DNA of 64,000 nucleotides from Burkholderiaceae bacterium (GCA_023954095.1 JAMLIQ010000005.1:1-64000); one strand, 5' to 3'. Numbered from the stretch's first letter, positions 8,063 to 16,248 are shown. Translations and numbers: made by a program. The notes: generated by a model not told the origin, from the letters alone.

Positions 8063-9385
8063 ATGGCTTACAAATCTGGAGAGGCCGTTGTGTTGTCAAG
8101 CGATCTCGAACTGCTGCACGCCCTGCCGGTGGCCATACTGGTCACCCGGCAAGGCTTGATCTGCCGGGCCAATGCGGCTGGCGCAGCATTGCTGGAGGCG
8201 GGCACGCCCGGCGACCTGCAAGGCCGATTGCTGTCCGACTTTGTGCACACGCTGGACAAGCTGCGCTCGAGCGCCCGGCTTCACCAGGCCAGTGCGCCAG
8301 AGCAGACCGGCCTGCCCAACAAACCGGCCGAGTTCCGCATTCGCACCACCCGCGGCAACCTGCGCATGGTGCTGGTTTCGACCGTGGGCATCACACTCGA
8401 TGGCGCCCCAGCGCTGCTGATCTGCGGCATGGACATGACGCACCAGAACGAGATCCAGGAACAATTGCGCGAGAGCGAACACCACTTCCGGCGCGTGTTC
8501 GAAAGCATGCAGGACGTGTACTACCGCACCAATGCCCAGGGCGTGGTGCAGCATGTGGGCCCGGGCGTGCGCCGCGTGCTGGGCTACGAGCCCCATGAGA
8601 TCGAGGGGCACACCGCCGAGTCGTATTACCCGCACAGCAGCGACCGCGATGCCTTCAAGGCCGCCATCATGGCGCACGGCGAGGTGTCCGACTTTCCGGG
8701 GCAGATGGTGCGCAAGGACGGTACCGTCATCGACATCTCCATCAGCAGCCACGCGCTGTTCGACCACAACGGCGACTTTGCGGGCGTCGAGGGCCTGTAC
8801 CGCGACGTGACGCAGCGCAAGAACCTCGAGCGCGAACTGCAGCGCCTGGCCACCACCGACATGCTGACGGGCATGGCCAACCGGCGCTCCTTTCTGGAAG
8901 TGGCCGAGGCCGCCTTCCAGCGCGCCCGGGAAAGCCATGCGCCACTGACCCTGCTGATGCTCGACCTGGACCATTTCAAAACCATCAACGACCGCTTTGG
9001 TCACCTGGAGGGCGACCGGGTGCTGGCAGAGTTTGCGCAAGCCACCAGACACCAGTTGCGCGCCAGCGATACCGTGGGCCGCCTGGGCGGCGAGGAGTTT
9101 GGCCTGCTGCTGCCCCACACCACGCCAACAGAAGGCGCCGACATCGCCACGCGCATCCTGGAGGCGATCCGCGCGCTGGAACTGACCGACAGCAACGGCC
9201 AGCCCTACCGCATCACCACCAGCATGGGCCTGGGCACACTCAGCCCGGGGGACCGCAGCCTGCACGATCTGCTGGACCGCGCGGACCAGGCCCTGTACCT
9301 GGCCAAGCGCCGGGGCCGCAACCAGCTTGCGGTGCTTGACGCGGGCAGCGACGGCACCATGGCCGCGCCGGCCGCACCGCCCTGA
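8063..9385 (+). CDS. PAS-PAS-GGDEF diguanylate cyclase
   Basis: A 440-residue cytoplasmic sensor that would make c-di-GMP from two GTP. Two PAS domains (about residues 12-125 and 137-258, the second containing GYEPHEIEGH and a typical PAC end GLYRDVTQRK) precede a GGDEF domain from about residue 265. The active-site motif is GGEEF, and an RxxD inhibitory site (RASD) lies five residues before it, so the enzyme is probably active and product-inhibited. The true start may be GTG 8090 or TTG 8093, which are spaced well behind GGAGAGG (8078-8084); the ATG at 8063 has no obvious ribosome binding site. The ligand of the PAS domains is unknown. Confidence 0.9.
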   Translation: MAYKSGEAVVLSSDLELLHALPVAILVTRQGLICRANAAGAALLEAGTPGDLQGRLLSDFVHTLDKLRSSARLHQASAPEQTGLPNKPAEFRIRTTRGNLRMVLVSTVGITLDGAPALLICGMDMTHQNEIQEQLRESEHHFRRVFESMQDVYYRTNAQGVVQHVGPGVRRVLGYEPHEIEGHTAESYYPHSSDRDAFKAAIMAHGEVSDFPGQMVRKDGTVIDISISSHALFDHNGDFAGVEGLYRDVTQRKNLERELQRLATTDMLTGMANRRSFLEVAEAAFQRARESHAPLTLLMLDLDHFKTINDRFGHLEGDRVLAEFAQATRHQLRASDTVGRLGGEEFGLLLPHTTPTEGADIATRILEAIRALELTDSNGQPYRITTSMGLGTLSPGDRSLHDLLDRADQALYLAKRRGRNQLAVLDAGSDGTMAAPAAPP

Positions 9386-9428
9386 CCGGCCTCGACGACC
9401 TGCAGGGGGCCTGGTTCACAATGCCCCC

Positions 9429-10028
9429 ATGCACACACGCCACCCCGTTCCCGGCAAGGAGCAGATCGCCCTGCTCGACCCCTTTGATCGCCTGGGCCTG
9501 GACCGCATCCACCGGGTCCACACCGCCGCGCAGGCCGAGCGTGCGCGCACTGCGCTGACGGCCAGCCGGTTCTGGGGGTTGGATACCGAATCGCGCCCCA
9601 CTTTTGCCAAGGGCCAGGAATCCGAAGGGCCGCACACCGTGCAGCTGTCCACCCTGGAGCAGGCCTGGGTGTTCCAGCTGCACGACCCCGGCTGCAGCGC
9701 GGTGGTGGCCGAGCTGCTGGCGCACCGCGGCATCGCCAAGGCAGGGTTCGGGCTGGGGGACGACCGCAAGCGCATCCAGGCCCGGCTGGGCGTGGACGTG
9801 GCCGACATCCTGGAGCTCAACACCACCCTGCAGCAGCGCGGCTACCGCAAGGACCTGGGCGTCAAGACCGCTGTGGCCGTGTTGTTCCAGCGGCGCTTCA
9901 TCAAGTCGAAGAAAGCCGCCACCTCCAACTGGGCGCAACTGCAGCTGAGCGAGGCGCAACTGGTCTATGCCGCCAACGACGCGTACGCCGCGGCACGCGT
10001 CTACCAGGCGCTGGGGCTGGCGGGTTAA
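9429..10028 (+). CDS. 3'-5' exonuclease, RNase D-like
   Basis: A 199-residue DEDDy-type exonuclease domain protein. Motif ExoI is FWGLDTESRP, ExoII is around GIAKAGFGLGDDRKRI and ExoIII is LVYAANDAYAA (the YxxxD box), matching the single-domain WRN/RNase D-like family without HRDC domains. It would trim RNA or DNA 3' ends; the substrate cannot be inferred. The ATG at 9429 is the first in-frame Met giving a compact domain. It follows the diguanylate cyclase on the same strand after 43 bases. Confidence 0.85.
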   Translation: MHTRHPVPGKEQIALLDPFDRLGLDRIHRVHTAAQAERARTALTASRFWGLDTESRPTFAKGQESEGPHTVQLSTLEQAWVFQLHDPGCSAVVAELLAHRGIAKAGFGLGDDRKRIQARLGVDVADILELNTTLQQRGYRKDLGVKTAVAVLFQRRFIKSKKAATSNWAQLQLSEAQLVYAANDAYAAARVYQALGLAG

Positions 10029-10141
10029 GCGCTTGCGCTATCAATAATCTAGCTATTTGCGCTTATGTATATTGATTTCCAATATCAAAAAGCATTGAAA
10101 TTCAATAAATACAAGCGGCAGAAGCTCTTATTTCAATAGCG
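10029..10141. repeat. Dispersed TAGCTGC-type repeat, two opposed degenerate copies
   Basis: AT-rich intergenic stretch. On the plus strand 10036-10080 reads GCTATCAATAATCTAGCTAT then TTGCGCTTATG. On the minus strand 10140-10085 reads GCTATTGAAATAAGAGCTTC followed by CGCTTGTATT. Both match the repeat family found at a dozen other places in this window (core TAGCTGC-nn-GCGCTTG). Their opposed orientation could form a cruciform or terminator between the convergent exonuclease and aminotransferase genes. Confidence 0.6.
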
Positions 10142-10207
10142 ACCTTGCCTGTACCCCCTGCCGCGCCTCCAACGCGTTGCGCCTGCCGGTCCCAGCGGGC
10201 ATGGGCC

Positions 10208-11398
10208 TCAGAGGGCCTGGGCCAGACGTCCCACGCCTTCGCGGATCTTGTCCACGCCGACCGTGGCAAACGACAGGCGCAGCGTGGCGTGGTCAGGCTG
10301 GGCACAGTAGAACGGCGTGCCGGGCACAAAGGCCACCCCCTGTTCGATGGCGCGTTTGGCAAACACATTGCCGTCCTGCACCTTGCCGCCCGCGCCCGTC
10401 AGGCGCGCCCACACGAACAGCCCGCCCTGGGGCTGCACGAACGCGATGGCCTCGCCCAGATCCTTGCGCAGCGCCTCGCCCATGGCCTGGGCACGCTCGG
10501 CATACACCGCACGCACCTTGGCCAGCGTGGCAGGCATGCGCCCGGCCTGCAGGTAGTGCGCGGCCGTGGCCTGGGCAAACGTGCTGGTGTGCGCGTCGCT
10601 GAACTGCTTGCACATGGTGGCCTTGGCCAGCAGCTCGGGCGGGGCAATCATCCAGCCCACGCGCAGACCGGGCGAGAGCACCTTGCTCAGACTGCCGCAG
10701 TGCACCAGCAGCTCGCGGCTGCCCGGCACGGTGGCCGACAGGGCCAGCAGGCTGGGCGGCGGCGCATCGCCAAAGTACAGGTCGCCGTAGGGGTCGTCCT
10801 CGACAACCAGCGTCTGGTGCCGCACGGCCATCTCCAGCACCGCCTTGCGGCGCTCCAGGCTGAGCGTGGCGCCGCTCGGGTTGCCGAAGGTGGGGATCAG
10901 GTAGACAAACCGGGGCTTGTGCTCGGCGATGAGCTTGTCGAGTTCGTCGGTCTTGACGCCATGGCCGTCGATGGGCGCGCTGATGAGTTCAGCGCCATAC
11001 AGGCGGAAGCACTGGATGGTGGCCAGAAAGGTCGGCCCTTCGACAATGACCTTGTCGCCGGGGCTGATCAGCGTCTTGCCCAGCAAATCGAGCGCCTGCT
11101 GGCTGCCGGTGGTGACGATGAGGTTGTCGGCCCCCACATCGCGGGCGCCCTTGCTGGCCATGAACTGGCTCAGCTGCTCGCGCAGCGGCTGGTAGCCCTC
11201 GGTGGCGCCGTATTGCAGGGCGGCGCCGGGCTCCTGGTCCAGCGCGGCATTGCTGGCCGCGCGGATGCCCTCCACGTCAAACAGGGCGCTGTCGGGAAAG
11301 CCCCCGGCAAAGCTGATGATGCCGGGTTTGCCCAGCAGCTTGAAAAGCTCACGGATGGCGGAGGTTTCTACGTTGTTCAGGCGGTCGGCAAATTGCAT
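10208..11398 (-). CDS. PLP-dependent aminotransferase, class I/II (2-aminoadipate/alanine aminotransferase-like)
   Basis: A 396-residue fold-type I aminotransferase. Visible features are the N-terminal FAGGFPDSALFDVE segment, the GATEGYQPLREQL substrate-arm motif, VVEDDPYGDLYF with the PLP-ring Asp/Tyr, and the Schiff-base lysine in GSLSKVLSPGLRVGW, with the phosphate-binding Arg after it. This is the LysN/MocR-catalytic-domain-like subgroup that transfers amino groups from 2-aminoadipate, branched-chain or aromatic amino acids; the exact substrate is not determined. Start MQFADRLNNVE at 11398 is chosen because upstream in-frame Mets add unrelated sequence. It is divergent from the GyrI-like gene. 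Confidence 0.88.
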   Translation of the reverse strand: MQFADRLNNVETSAIRELFKLLGKPGIISFAGGFPDSALFDVEGIRAASNAALDQEPGAALQYGATEGYQPLREQLSQFMASKGARDVGADNLIVTTGSQQALDLLGKTLISPGDKVIVEGPTFLATIQCFRLYGAELISAPIDGHGVKTDELDKLIAEHKPRFVYLIPTFGNPSGATLSLERRKAVLEMAVRHQTLVVEDDPYGDLYFGDAPPPSLLALSATVPGSRELLVHCGSLSKVLSPGLRVGWMIAPPELLAKATMCKQFSDAHTSTFAQATAAHYLQAGRMPATLAKVRAVYAERAQAMGEALRKDLGEAIAFVQPQGGLFVWARLTGAGGKVQDGNVFAKRAIEQGVAFVPGTPFYCAQPDHATLRLSFATVGVDKIREGVGRLAQAL

Positions 11399-11531
11399 GG
11401 CGTGGACAGGAGTGGTTGGCAATGGACTGCACATTGTCGCCAATTGGCAAGCAGGTTTCCTGCGGCTTACACTGGCCCCAGCCCCTGCGAACAGCAGCCC
11501 CCACGCCAACACCCCGCCCCGGGGAGCCGCC

Positions 11532-12011
11532 ATGCCCCTTGAAATCCGAACCATTCCCTCCATGCGCCTGGCCTCTATGCGGCACATCGGACCTTACGGA
11601 CACCCCGCCCTGACCCGGCTCTGGGAACGCTTTGGCCAATGGTGCGCGGAAAACGGCCTGAGTGAGCCGCGCCCCAGGTTCTACGGCATCAGCCACGACA
11701 ACCCGGCCTGCACGCCGCCCGACCAGTGCCGCTACGACGCCTGCGTGCAGATCGGACACGATCTGCACCCGGGTGCCGAGGTACGGGTGCTCGACTTTGT
11801 CGGCTGCGAGCATGCGTGCATGCGCTTTTCCGGCACAGGCCCCGAGATCGCCCCGGCCTGGGCGGCCCTGTTTGCCCCCGGAATGATTCCTGCCGGCTGG
11901 GCCCCGGCACCACGGCCTGCGCTGGAGCTCTACGACGAAAGCTTTGCAGTGGACCCGGACACCGGCCGCTTTGCGTGCTGGTTGTGCGTGCCCGTGCAAC
12001 GCATTGGCTGA
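11532..12011 (+). CDS. GyrI-like small-molecule-binding protein
   Basis: A 159-residue protein of the GyrI/AraC effector-binding (SOUL-like) fold. It starts MPLEIRTIPSMRLASMRHIGPY, where the RHxGPY motif is diagnostic, continues with FYGISHDNPACTPPDQCRYDACV, and ends with the DFAVDPDT-like strand and the WLCVPV C-terminus. Standalone members bind or hydrolyse small hydrophobic compounds or inhibit gyrase; no DNA-binding domain is attached here. The ATG at 11532 follows GGGGAG with suitable spacing. It lies 36 bases upstream of nth on the same strand. Confidence 0.85.
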   Translation: MPLEIRTIPSMRLASMRHIGPYGHPALTRLWERFGQWCAENGLSEPRPRFYGISHDNPACTPPDQCRYDACVQIGHDLHPGAEVRVLDFVGCEHACMRFSGTGPEIAPAWAALFAPGMIPAGWAPAPRPALELYDESFAVDPDTGRFACWLCVPVQRIG

Positions 12012-12047
12012 CGACCAACACCCATCCCCGCCCATACCCCACACACC

Positions 12048-12686
12048 ATGAAGCCCGCGCTGATCGAACCCTTTTTCGCCACCCTGAAAGCCGCCAACCC
12101 CCAGCCCAACACCGAACTGGAGTACACCACCGTGTTCGAGCTGCTGGCCGCCGTGCTGCTCTCTGCCCAGGCCACCGACGTGGGCGTGAACAAGGCCACG
12201 CGCAGGCTGTTTCCGGTGGCCGGTACGCCGCAGGCCATCCTGGACCTGGGGCTGGAGGGCCTGGAGGGCTACATCAAGACCATCGGCCTCTACAAAAGCA
12301 AGGCGCGCCACCTGCTGCAGACCTGCCGCATCCTGGTCGAACGCCACGGCGGCGTGGTGCCCCGTACGCGCGAGGCGCTTGAAGCCTTGCCCGGCGTGGG
12401 CCGCAAGACCGCCAACGTGGTGCTCAACGTGGCCTTTGGCCAGCCGACCATGGCGGTGGACACGCACATCTTCCGCGTAAGCAACCGCACGGGCCTGGCG
12501 CCCGGCAAGAACCCCTGGGCGGTAGAGCAGCAACTGCTGCAGCGCGTGCCGCCCGAATACGCCGTGGATTCACACCACTGGCTGATTTTGCTGGGCCGCT
12601 ACGTGTGCCAGGCGCGCAAGCCGCGCTGCTGGGAATGCGCCGTGGCGCCGTACTGCGACTTCACACCCAAAACCCAGCGCCCCTGA
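12048..12686 (+). CDS. nth: Endonuclease III
   Basis: A 212-residue bifunctional DNA glycosylase/AP lyase that removes oxidised pyrimidines. The helix-hairpin-helix LPGVGRKTANVV contains the catalytic lysine, the catalytic aspartate lies in MAVDTHIFRV, and the C-terminal cluster C-x6-C-x2-C-x5-C (CQARKPRCWECAVAPYC) binds [4Fe-4S]. Length and motif order are typical of Nth. It is on the same strand as the GyrI-like gene and may be cotranscribed with it. Confidence 0.96.
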   Translation: MKPALIEPFFATLKAANPQPNTELEYTTVFELLAAVLLSAQATDVGVNKATRRLFPVAGTPQAILDLGLEGLEGYIKTIGLYKSKARHLLQTCRILVERHGGVVPRTREALEALPGVGRKTANVVLNVAFGQPTMAVDTHIFRVSNRTGLAPGKNPWAVEQQLLQRVPPEYAVDSHHWLILLGRYVCQARKPRCWECAVAPYCDFTPKTQRP

Positions 12687-12694
12687 AAGGCGCC

Positions 12695-12755
12695 GAATGC
12701 TATTTGATTAATAGCACACTACGCCTGCCAGACAAGCTCAAAAACCGCCATAAGC
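12695..12755 (+). repeat. Dispersed TAGCTGC-type repeat, degenerate copy
   Basis: Downstream of nth the sequence GCTATTTGATTAATAGCACA, then CTACGCCTGCCAGACAAGCTC, follows the family layout (GCTAT..., TAGC, GCGC-like block, AAGC-TxGAG block). A promoter-like TATACT lies further on at 12804-12809 before the membrane diguanylate cyclase, with GTATAC repeated at 12789 and 12803. Confidence 0.5.
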
Positions 12756-12842
12756 CGCGATAACGGCCATTTCCCCAAGGGACCTCTTGTATACACCTCT
12801 CGGTATACTGAATTGCACTGACCACGCCTTTCGCCCGCGCCC

Positions 12843-13976
12843 ATGAACTCACTTGATCCACGCTCCCTGATTGCCATGGGCGGTTTCATGGCCCTGGTCA
12901 TGGGACTGGTGCTGGGCTTCATGCGGCGCTACTACCCGCCCAGCATCCTGGGGCTGGGCTATTGGGCACTGGCGCCCGCCGCATGGCTGATTGCCACGGT
13001 TTTTTTCGCGGCCCCCGGTCCATGGCTCCAAGAAGTGGGGCGCTGGCTGGGCAACGGACTGATCTTGCTGGGCTTCATCCTGTTCCACGTGGGCTGCCGC
13101 CGTTTCTTCGAGCGGCCCGTTCAATGGCGCCGAATCGTGATTCCGTTCGCGCTGGTCATGCTGTCCCTGGCCTGGTTTGCCGGGCCCGAGCCGTCGTACC
13201 GCATGCGCGTGGCCATTGTCACTGCGGCCATCGCCGTGACGCACACCAGCACACTGGTGTTTCTGTGGCAGAGCGGCAACCGCAACTTCCCGGTGCGCAT
13301 GGTGCAGGCCACGCTGGCGCTGCACCTGTGCGTGCTGTTGGTGCGGCTGCAAACGGTACTGTCCGTCCCCGAAGTGGGCGACCTGATGGAAGCGTCCACG
13401 GTGCAGACCTACTATCTCGGCGCCTATGTGCTGGCCGTGCTGCTGCTGTCCATTGGCGCCGTGCTCATGGCCACAGACCGGGTGCGCACCGAGCTGGAAC
13501 ACATGGCCACGCACGATGCGCTCACCGGCACCCTCAACCGGCGGGCCATCCTGGAATGCTGCGCAGACGAGCACGAGCGCAGCCTGCGCTACAAGCAGCC
13601 GTTCGCGCTGATGATGATCGACCTCGACCACTTCAAAACCATCAACGACACCCATGGCCACCAGCACGGCGACCGGGTGCTGGTGCATTTTGCCGACAGC
13701 ACCCGAAGTGCCCTGCGCCGTGCCGACCGCTTCGGACGCTATGGCGGCGAGGAATTTCTGATCCTGCTGCCCAACACCGCCGCCGATGTGGCACTGCCCG
13801 TGGCCGAGCGCATTCGCGCCGCACTGTCCGCAGGGCATGCACTGGACTGCCAGGCCAGCATCGGCTTGACCCACTGGCGCGGCCCCGAAGACACGCTCGA
13901 TGCCATGCTCGGCCGCGCCGACGCAGCGCTGTACCAAGCCAAGGCGCAAGGGCGCAACCAGACCTGCAGCACCTGA
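12843..13976 (+). CDS. Membrane-bound GGDEF diguanylate cyclase
   Basis: A 377-residue protein with six or seven N-terminal membrane segments (about residues 8-210) and a C-terminal GGDEF domain (about 220-375). The catalytic motif is GGEEF in RYGGEEFLILLP, preceded by an RxxD inhibitory site (RRAD), so active c-di-GMP synthesis with feedback control is expected. The N-terminal domain is an uncharacterised hydrophobic sensor. It is monocistronic by spacing. Expression may start at the TATACT box 34 bases upstream of the ATG. Confidence 0.88.
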   Translation: MNSLDPRSLIAMGGFMALVMGLVLGFMRRYYPPSILGLGYWALAPAAWLIATVFFAAPGPWLQEVGRWLGNGLILLGFILFHVGCRRFFERPVQWRRIVIPFALVMLSLAWFAGPEPSYRMRVAIVTAAIAVTHTSTLVFLWQSGNRNFPVRMVQATLALHLCVLLVRLQTVLSVPEVGDLMEASTVQTYYLGAYVLAVLLLSIGAVLMATDRVRTELEHMATHDALTGTLNRRAILECCADEHERSLRYKQPFALMMIDLDHFKTINDTHGHQHGDRVLVHFADSTRSALRRADRFGRYGGEEFLILLPNTAADVALPVAERIRAALSAGHALDCQASIGLTHWRGPEDTLDAMLGRADAALYQAKAQGRNQTCST

Positions 13977-14020
13977 AGAGGGTGCTGCGCAGCCGTGCAG
14001 GCGCACGGGCCGCCTGCCGA

Positions 14021-14050
14021 ATAAAAACTGTATACATATACAGTTTTTAT
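14021..14050. promoter_or_regulatory. LexA (SOS) box in a 14-2-14 perfect palindrome
   Basis: Positions 14021-14050 form a perfect inverted repeat with 14-base arms and a two-base CA centre. Its middle, ACTGTATACATATACAGT (14027-14044), fits the LexA consensus CTGT-N8-ACAG exactly (CTGT 14028-14031, ACAG 14040-14043). It lies 46 bases before the VOC gene start, a typical distance for an SOS operator. The outer AAAAA/TTTTT arms could also act as a terminator for the diguanylate cyclase gene. Confidence 0.7.
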
Positions 14051-14089
14051 GTGCACAATACGCACGACCACCCCTACAGGAGCCACCCC

Positions 14090-14503
14090 ATGCTTGACCA
14101 CATGACCTTCCGCGTCACCGACATCCAGCGCGCCAAGGCGTTCTACAGCGCAGCCCTCGCGCCCCTGGGCTACAGCGTTTGCTTCGAGGGCAACTACGGC
14201 ATGAACATCCTCGGCTTCGCCTACTCCGACCCCGCCGAACCCGATGGCAAGAAGGCCGACGTGTGGTTCATCGACGGCCCCTCCCCCTACGGCGGCCCAC
14301 CGGCCACCACCGGCTGCCACCTGGCCTGGAAGGCCCAGACCCGCGCCCAGGTGGACGCCTTCTACGCCGCCGCCATCGCTGCCGGCGGCAAGGACAACGG
14401 CGCCCCCGGCCTGCGCCCCGAGTACCACGCGCACTACTACGGCGCTTTCGTCATCGACCCTGAGGGCAACAACATCGAGGCGGTGTGCCATTTGCCGGGG
14501 TAG
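14090..14503 (+). CDS. VOC-family (glyoxalase/bleomycin-resistance fold) protein
   Basis: A 137-residue single-domain vicinal-oxygen-chelate protein. It starts MLDHMTFRVTDIQRAKAFY (first metal-ligand His), has the central WFIDGPSPYGGPP loop and a second half beginning HLAWKAQTRAQVDAFY. It ends YGAFVIDPEGNNIEAVCH, with the last metal-ligand Glu. Members are dioxygenases, isomerases or drug-binding proteins; the substrate is unknown. The ATG at 14090 follows CAGGAG at 14077-14082. The strong LexA box upstream suggests induction by DNA damage, unexpected for this family. Confidence 0.85.
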   Translation: MLDHMTFRVTDIQRAKAFYSAALAPLGYSVCFEGNYGMNILGFAYSDPAEPDGKKADVWFIDGPSPYGGPPATTGCHLAWKAQTRAQVDAFYAAAIAAGGKDNGAPGLRPEYHAHYYGAFVIDPEGNNIEAVCHLPG

Positions 14504-14550
14504 CTAACGCACGGTGCCTCAGCGCGGCAGGGCGGAAAGGCTTTGATAAA

Positions 14551-14612
14551 AATTGGCCTCTAACGCCCGTCCCTATTGCGCTACAAGCTACTTATTTCAT
14601 AGCATCCGCAAA
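14551..14612 (-). repeat. Dispersed TAGCTGC-type repeat
   Basis: Read on the minus strand: GCTATGAAATAAGTAGCTTG, then TAGCGC, then a CGTTAGAGGCCAATTTTTAT end. This is one of the better full-length copies of the family (about 60 bases). It lies between the VOC gene and the toxin gene. Confidence 0.65.
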
Positions 14613-14702
14613 CATACCCAAGTCGCTCAGGCCCAAGAGCGCCAGCCCACTGGACCGAGTGGCTCTGCTCCATTTCCTCCGGCTCTTTCCCCATCGTTTA
14701 GA

Positions 14703-14719
14703 ATACGGCACTGCCGTAT
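14703..14719. promoter_or_regulatory. Palindromic operator before the toxin-antitoxin pair
   Basis: ATACGGCA-C-TGCCGTAT is a perfect 8-1-8 palindrome overlapping a TATAAC hexamer (14716-14721) and ending 9 bases before the toxin GTG. Its position fits the autoregulatory operator bound by the antitoxin or the toxin-antitoxin complex. Confidence 0.65.
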
Positions 14720-14728
14720 AACCTTTTA

Positions 14729-15043
14729 GTGAAAACCGTTGCCGAAACCGCCGTCTTCCAGCGCTACGCCAGCGAAGTCTGGCCAGACGCCGAACGGGCT
14801 GAGTTCATCAACTGGATCGCCGCCAATCCCGACGCCGGAGACGTGATCCGAGGCAGCGGCGGCTGCCGAAAGGTACGCTGGACTTCCGCTGGGCAAGGCA
14901 AACGCGGCGGAGCCAGGGTGATTTACTTCAACGCGAGCACGGAGACCATTTGGCTCTTGATCGTCTATAAAAAAGCCAAGTTCGACAACCTCCCCACATC
15001 CTTCCTGGCGCAGTTGAAGCAAGGAGTCGAAGATGCCCTCTGA
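14729..15043 (+). CDS. RelE/HigB-type toxin of a type II toxin-antitoxin system
   Basis: A 104-residue protein starting with GTG. The layout is helices AVFQRYASEVW, then INWIAANPDAGDVI, then the core strand KVRWTSAGQGKRGGARVIYF and IWLLIVYKKAKFDNL. This matches the HigB-2/RelE subgroup of ribosome-dependent mRNA interferases, in which the K/R-rich loop and the C-terminal Y/K residues are catalytic. The gene overlaps the antitoxin by 11 bases in the toxin-first order typical of higBA. Less GC-rich than the neighbouring chromosomal genes. Confidence 0.87.
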   Translation: MKTVAETAVFQRYASEVWPDAERAEFINWIAANPDAGDVIRGSGGCRKVRWTSAGQGKRGGARVIYFNASTETIWLLIVYKKAKFDNLPTSFLAQLKQGVEDAL

Positions 15044-15314
15044 AATCGAAAAATTCCAACGTGACCTGCTGGAGTCCGTCCAGCAAATGAAACGCGGCGA
15101 GGCCGCCCGCACCACCCAAGTCAAGCTGCCGGAGGCTGCGGAGGCACGCGCAAAAATAGGACTGTCCCAGCAAGCATTCGCGCAACTGCTGGGCGTTTCC
15201 GCGAGAACATTGCAAGACTGGGAGCAGGGCCGCCGCTCGCCTACGGGCGCAGCCAAGACACTGCTCCGTGTGGCCGTTGCGCACCCGGAGGTTTTGCAAG
15301 AGTTGCGGATGTAG
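15033..15314 (+). CDS. XRE-family HTH antitoxin
   Basis: A 93-residue protein with an N-terminal region that probably wraps the toxin (FQRDLLESVQQMKRGEAART) and a C-terminal HTH_XRE domain (LSQQAFAQLLGVSARTLQDW, EQGRRSPTGAAKTLL). It belongs to the HigA/MqsA-like antitoxins that pair with RelE/HigB toxins. It should neutralise the toxin and repress the operon from the palindrome at 14703-14719. The start codon lies inside the toxin gene. Confidence 0.88.
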   Translation: MPSEIEKFQRDLLESVQQMKRGEAARTTQVKLPEAAEARAKIGLSQQAFAQLLGVSARTLQDWEQGRRSPTGAAKTLLRVAVAHPEVLQELRM

Positions 15315-15370
15315 AGCGATACCCAACAGGCATTTCACGCTGAGCCCTTAAACGTTAGCCCCTCAAGACG

Positions 15371-16084
15371 ATGAACTCACTTACACCAGAACAACTCCTA
15401 GCAGAGGTCGAGGACGTTTTGCGCACAATGCCAGAGCGCAAAACTATCCGCCATGAACTGCCGGAAAACTACGCTTGGTTTGGACGTGCAGCCGCTCTTG
15501 TCGCTCAGTGGAACTCGGTAAAGTCAGTAGAGTTTGATTTGTGCGTTCGGCAAATACATAGCTTCATGGCAATGGATGCAAGTCAGGCGCTCGGCGGCAT
15601 ACTCACGCTACTTCAACAGGCTCGGCACGACCTTCGACTAAAGGCTGTTGGACCGCTCACTGTTGCCATAGACAAAGGAAGCGTCTTTGACTATTTCGAC
15701 GAAGTACGAAAACTAATCGAAGAAGCACAAACCGATCTACTTTTCGTCGACCCCTACCTAGATGCGGAGTTCGTTTCCAGGTACCTTCCGTACGTAAGGT
15801 CTGGAGTAGCCATTCGTCTTCTGGGAAAAGAGAAAATGCCCACACTGGTACCAGCGGTGCAAGCATTCGCGCAACAAAACAGCGTGAACATACAAGTCCG
15901 TGCAGCAACCGCGCTGCATGACCGATTCGTCTTTATTGACAAGAAATCATGCTATCAATCAGGGGCCTCATTCAAAGATGGCGCCAAGAAGGCTCCAACA
16001 AGTCTGGCGCAAGTTAACGATGCTTTCGCTCCAATTCAAACAACTTATGAAACGTCGTGGAGCACCGCTCAGGTTCACATTTAG
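15371..16084 (+). CDS. Uncharacterised protein with a degenerate phospholipase D-like domain
   Basis: A 237-residue soluble protein. The N-terminal half (residues 1-115) is helical with no family I recognise. The C-terminal half resembles a single PLD-like domain: strand LLFVDPYLDAEFVSRYL, then the strand VAIRLLGKEK, then HDRFVFID, which is a degenerate HxKxxxxD (HKD) motif with D in place of x and R in place of K, followed by a GASFKDGAKK loop. Such HDR-type domains occur in accessory and defence-associated proteins. Base composition is clearly less GC-rich than the surroundings, and it lies 56 bases after the antitoxin. Function not established. Confidence 0.7.
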   Translation: MNSLTPEQLLAEVEDVLRTMPERKTIRHELPENYAWFGRAAALVAQWNSVKSVEFDLCVRQIHSFMAMDASQALGGILTLLQQARHDLRLKAVGPLTVAIDKGSVFDYFDEVRKLIEEAQTDLLFVDPYLDAEFVSRYLPYVRSGVAIRLLGKEKMPTLVPAVQAFAQQNSVNIQVRAATALHDRFVFIDKKSCYQSGASFKDGAKKAPTSLAQVNDAFAPIQTTYETSWSTAQVHI

Positions 16085-16248
16085 TGCCAGGGTCTAACTG
16101 ACGGTTCAACTCGGACGCCAACACTCGCCATGGATTCACCATTTTCGTGGCCAGTGATCCTGCGAAGCAGAGTGGTGCCCAACATACAACGCCATTTCGC
16201 GCCAGCTCTGCCTCTCCCGCACCACGCAAATCAACTGCCAAGTCACCT

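Noticed and set aside
12786..12810. GTATAC repeated at 12789 and 12803 as a second LexA box
   Set aside because: It lacks the CTGT-N8-ACAG pattern; TATACT within it is more simply a -10 hexamer for the membrane diguanylate cyclase.
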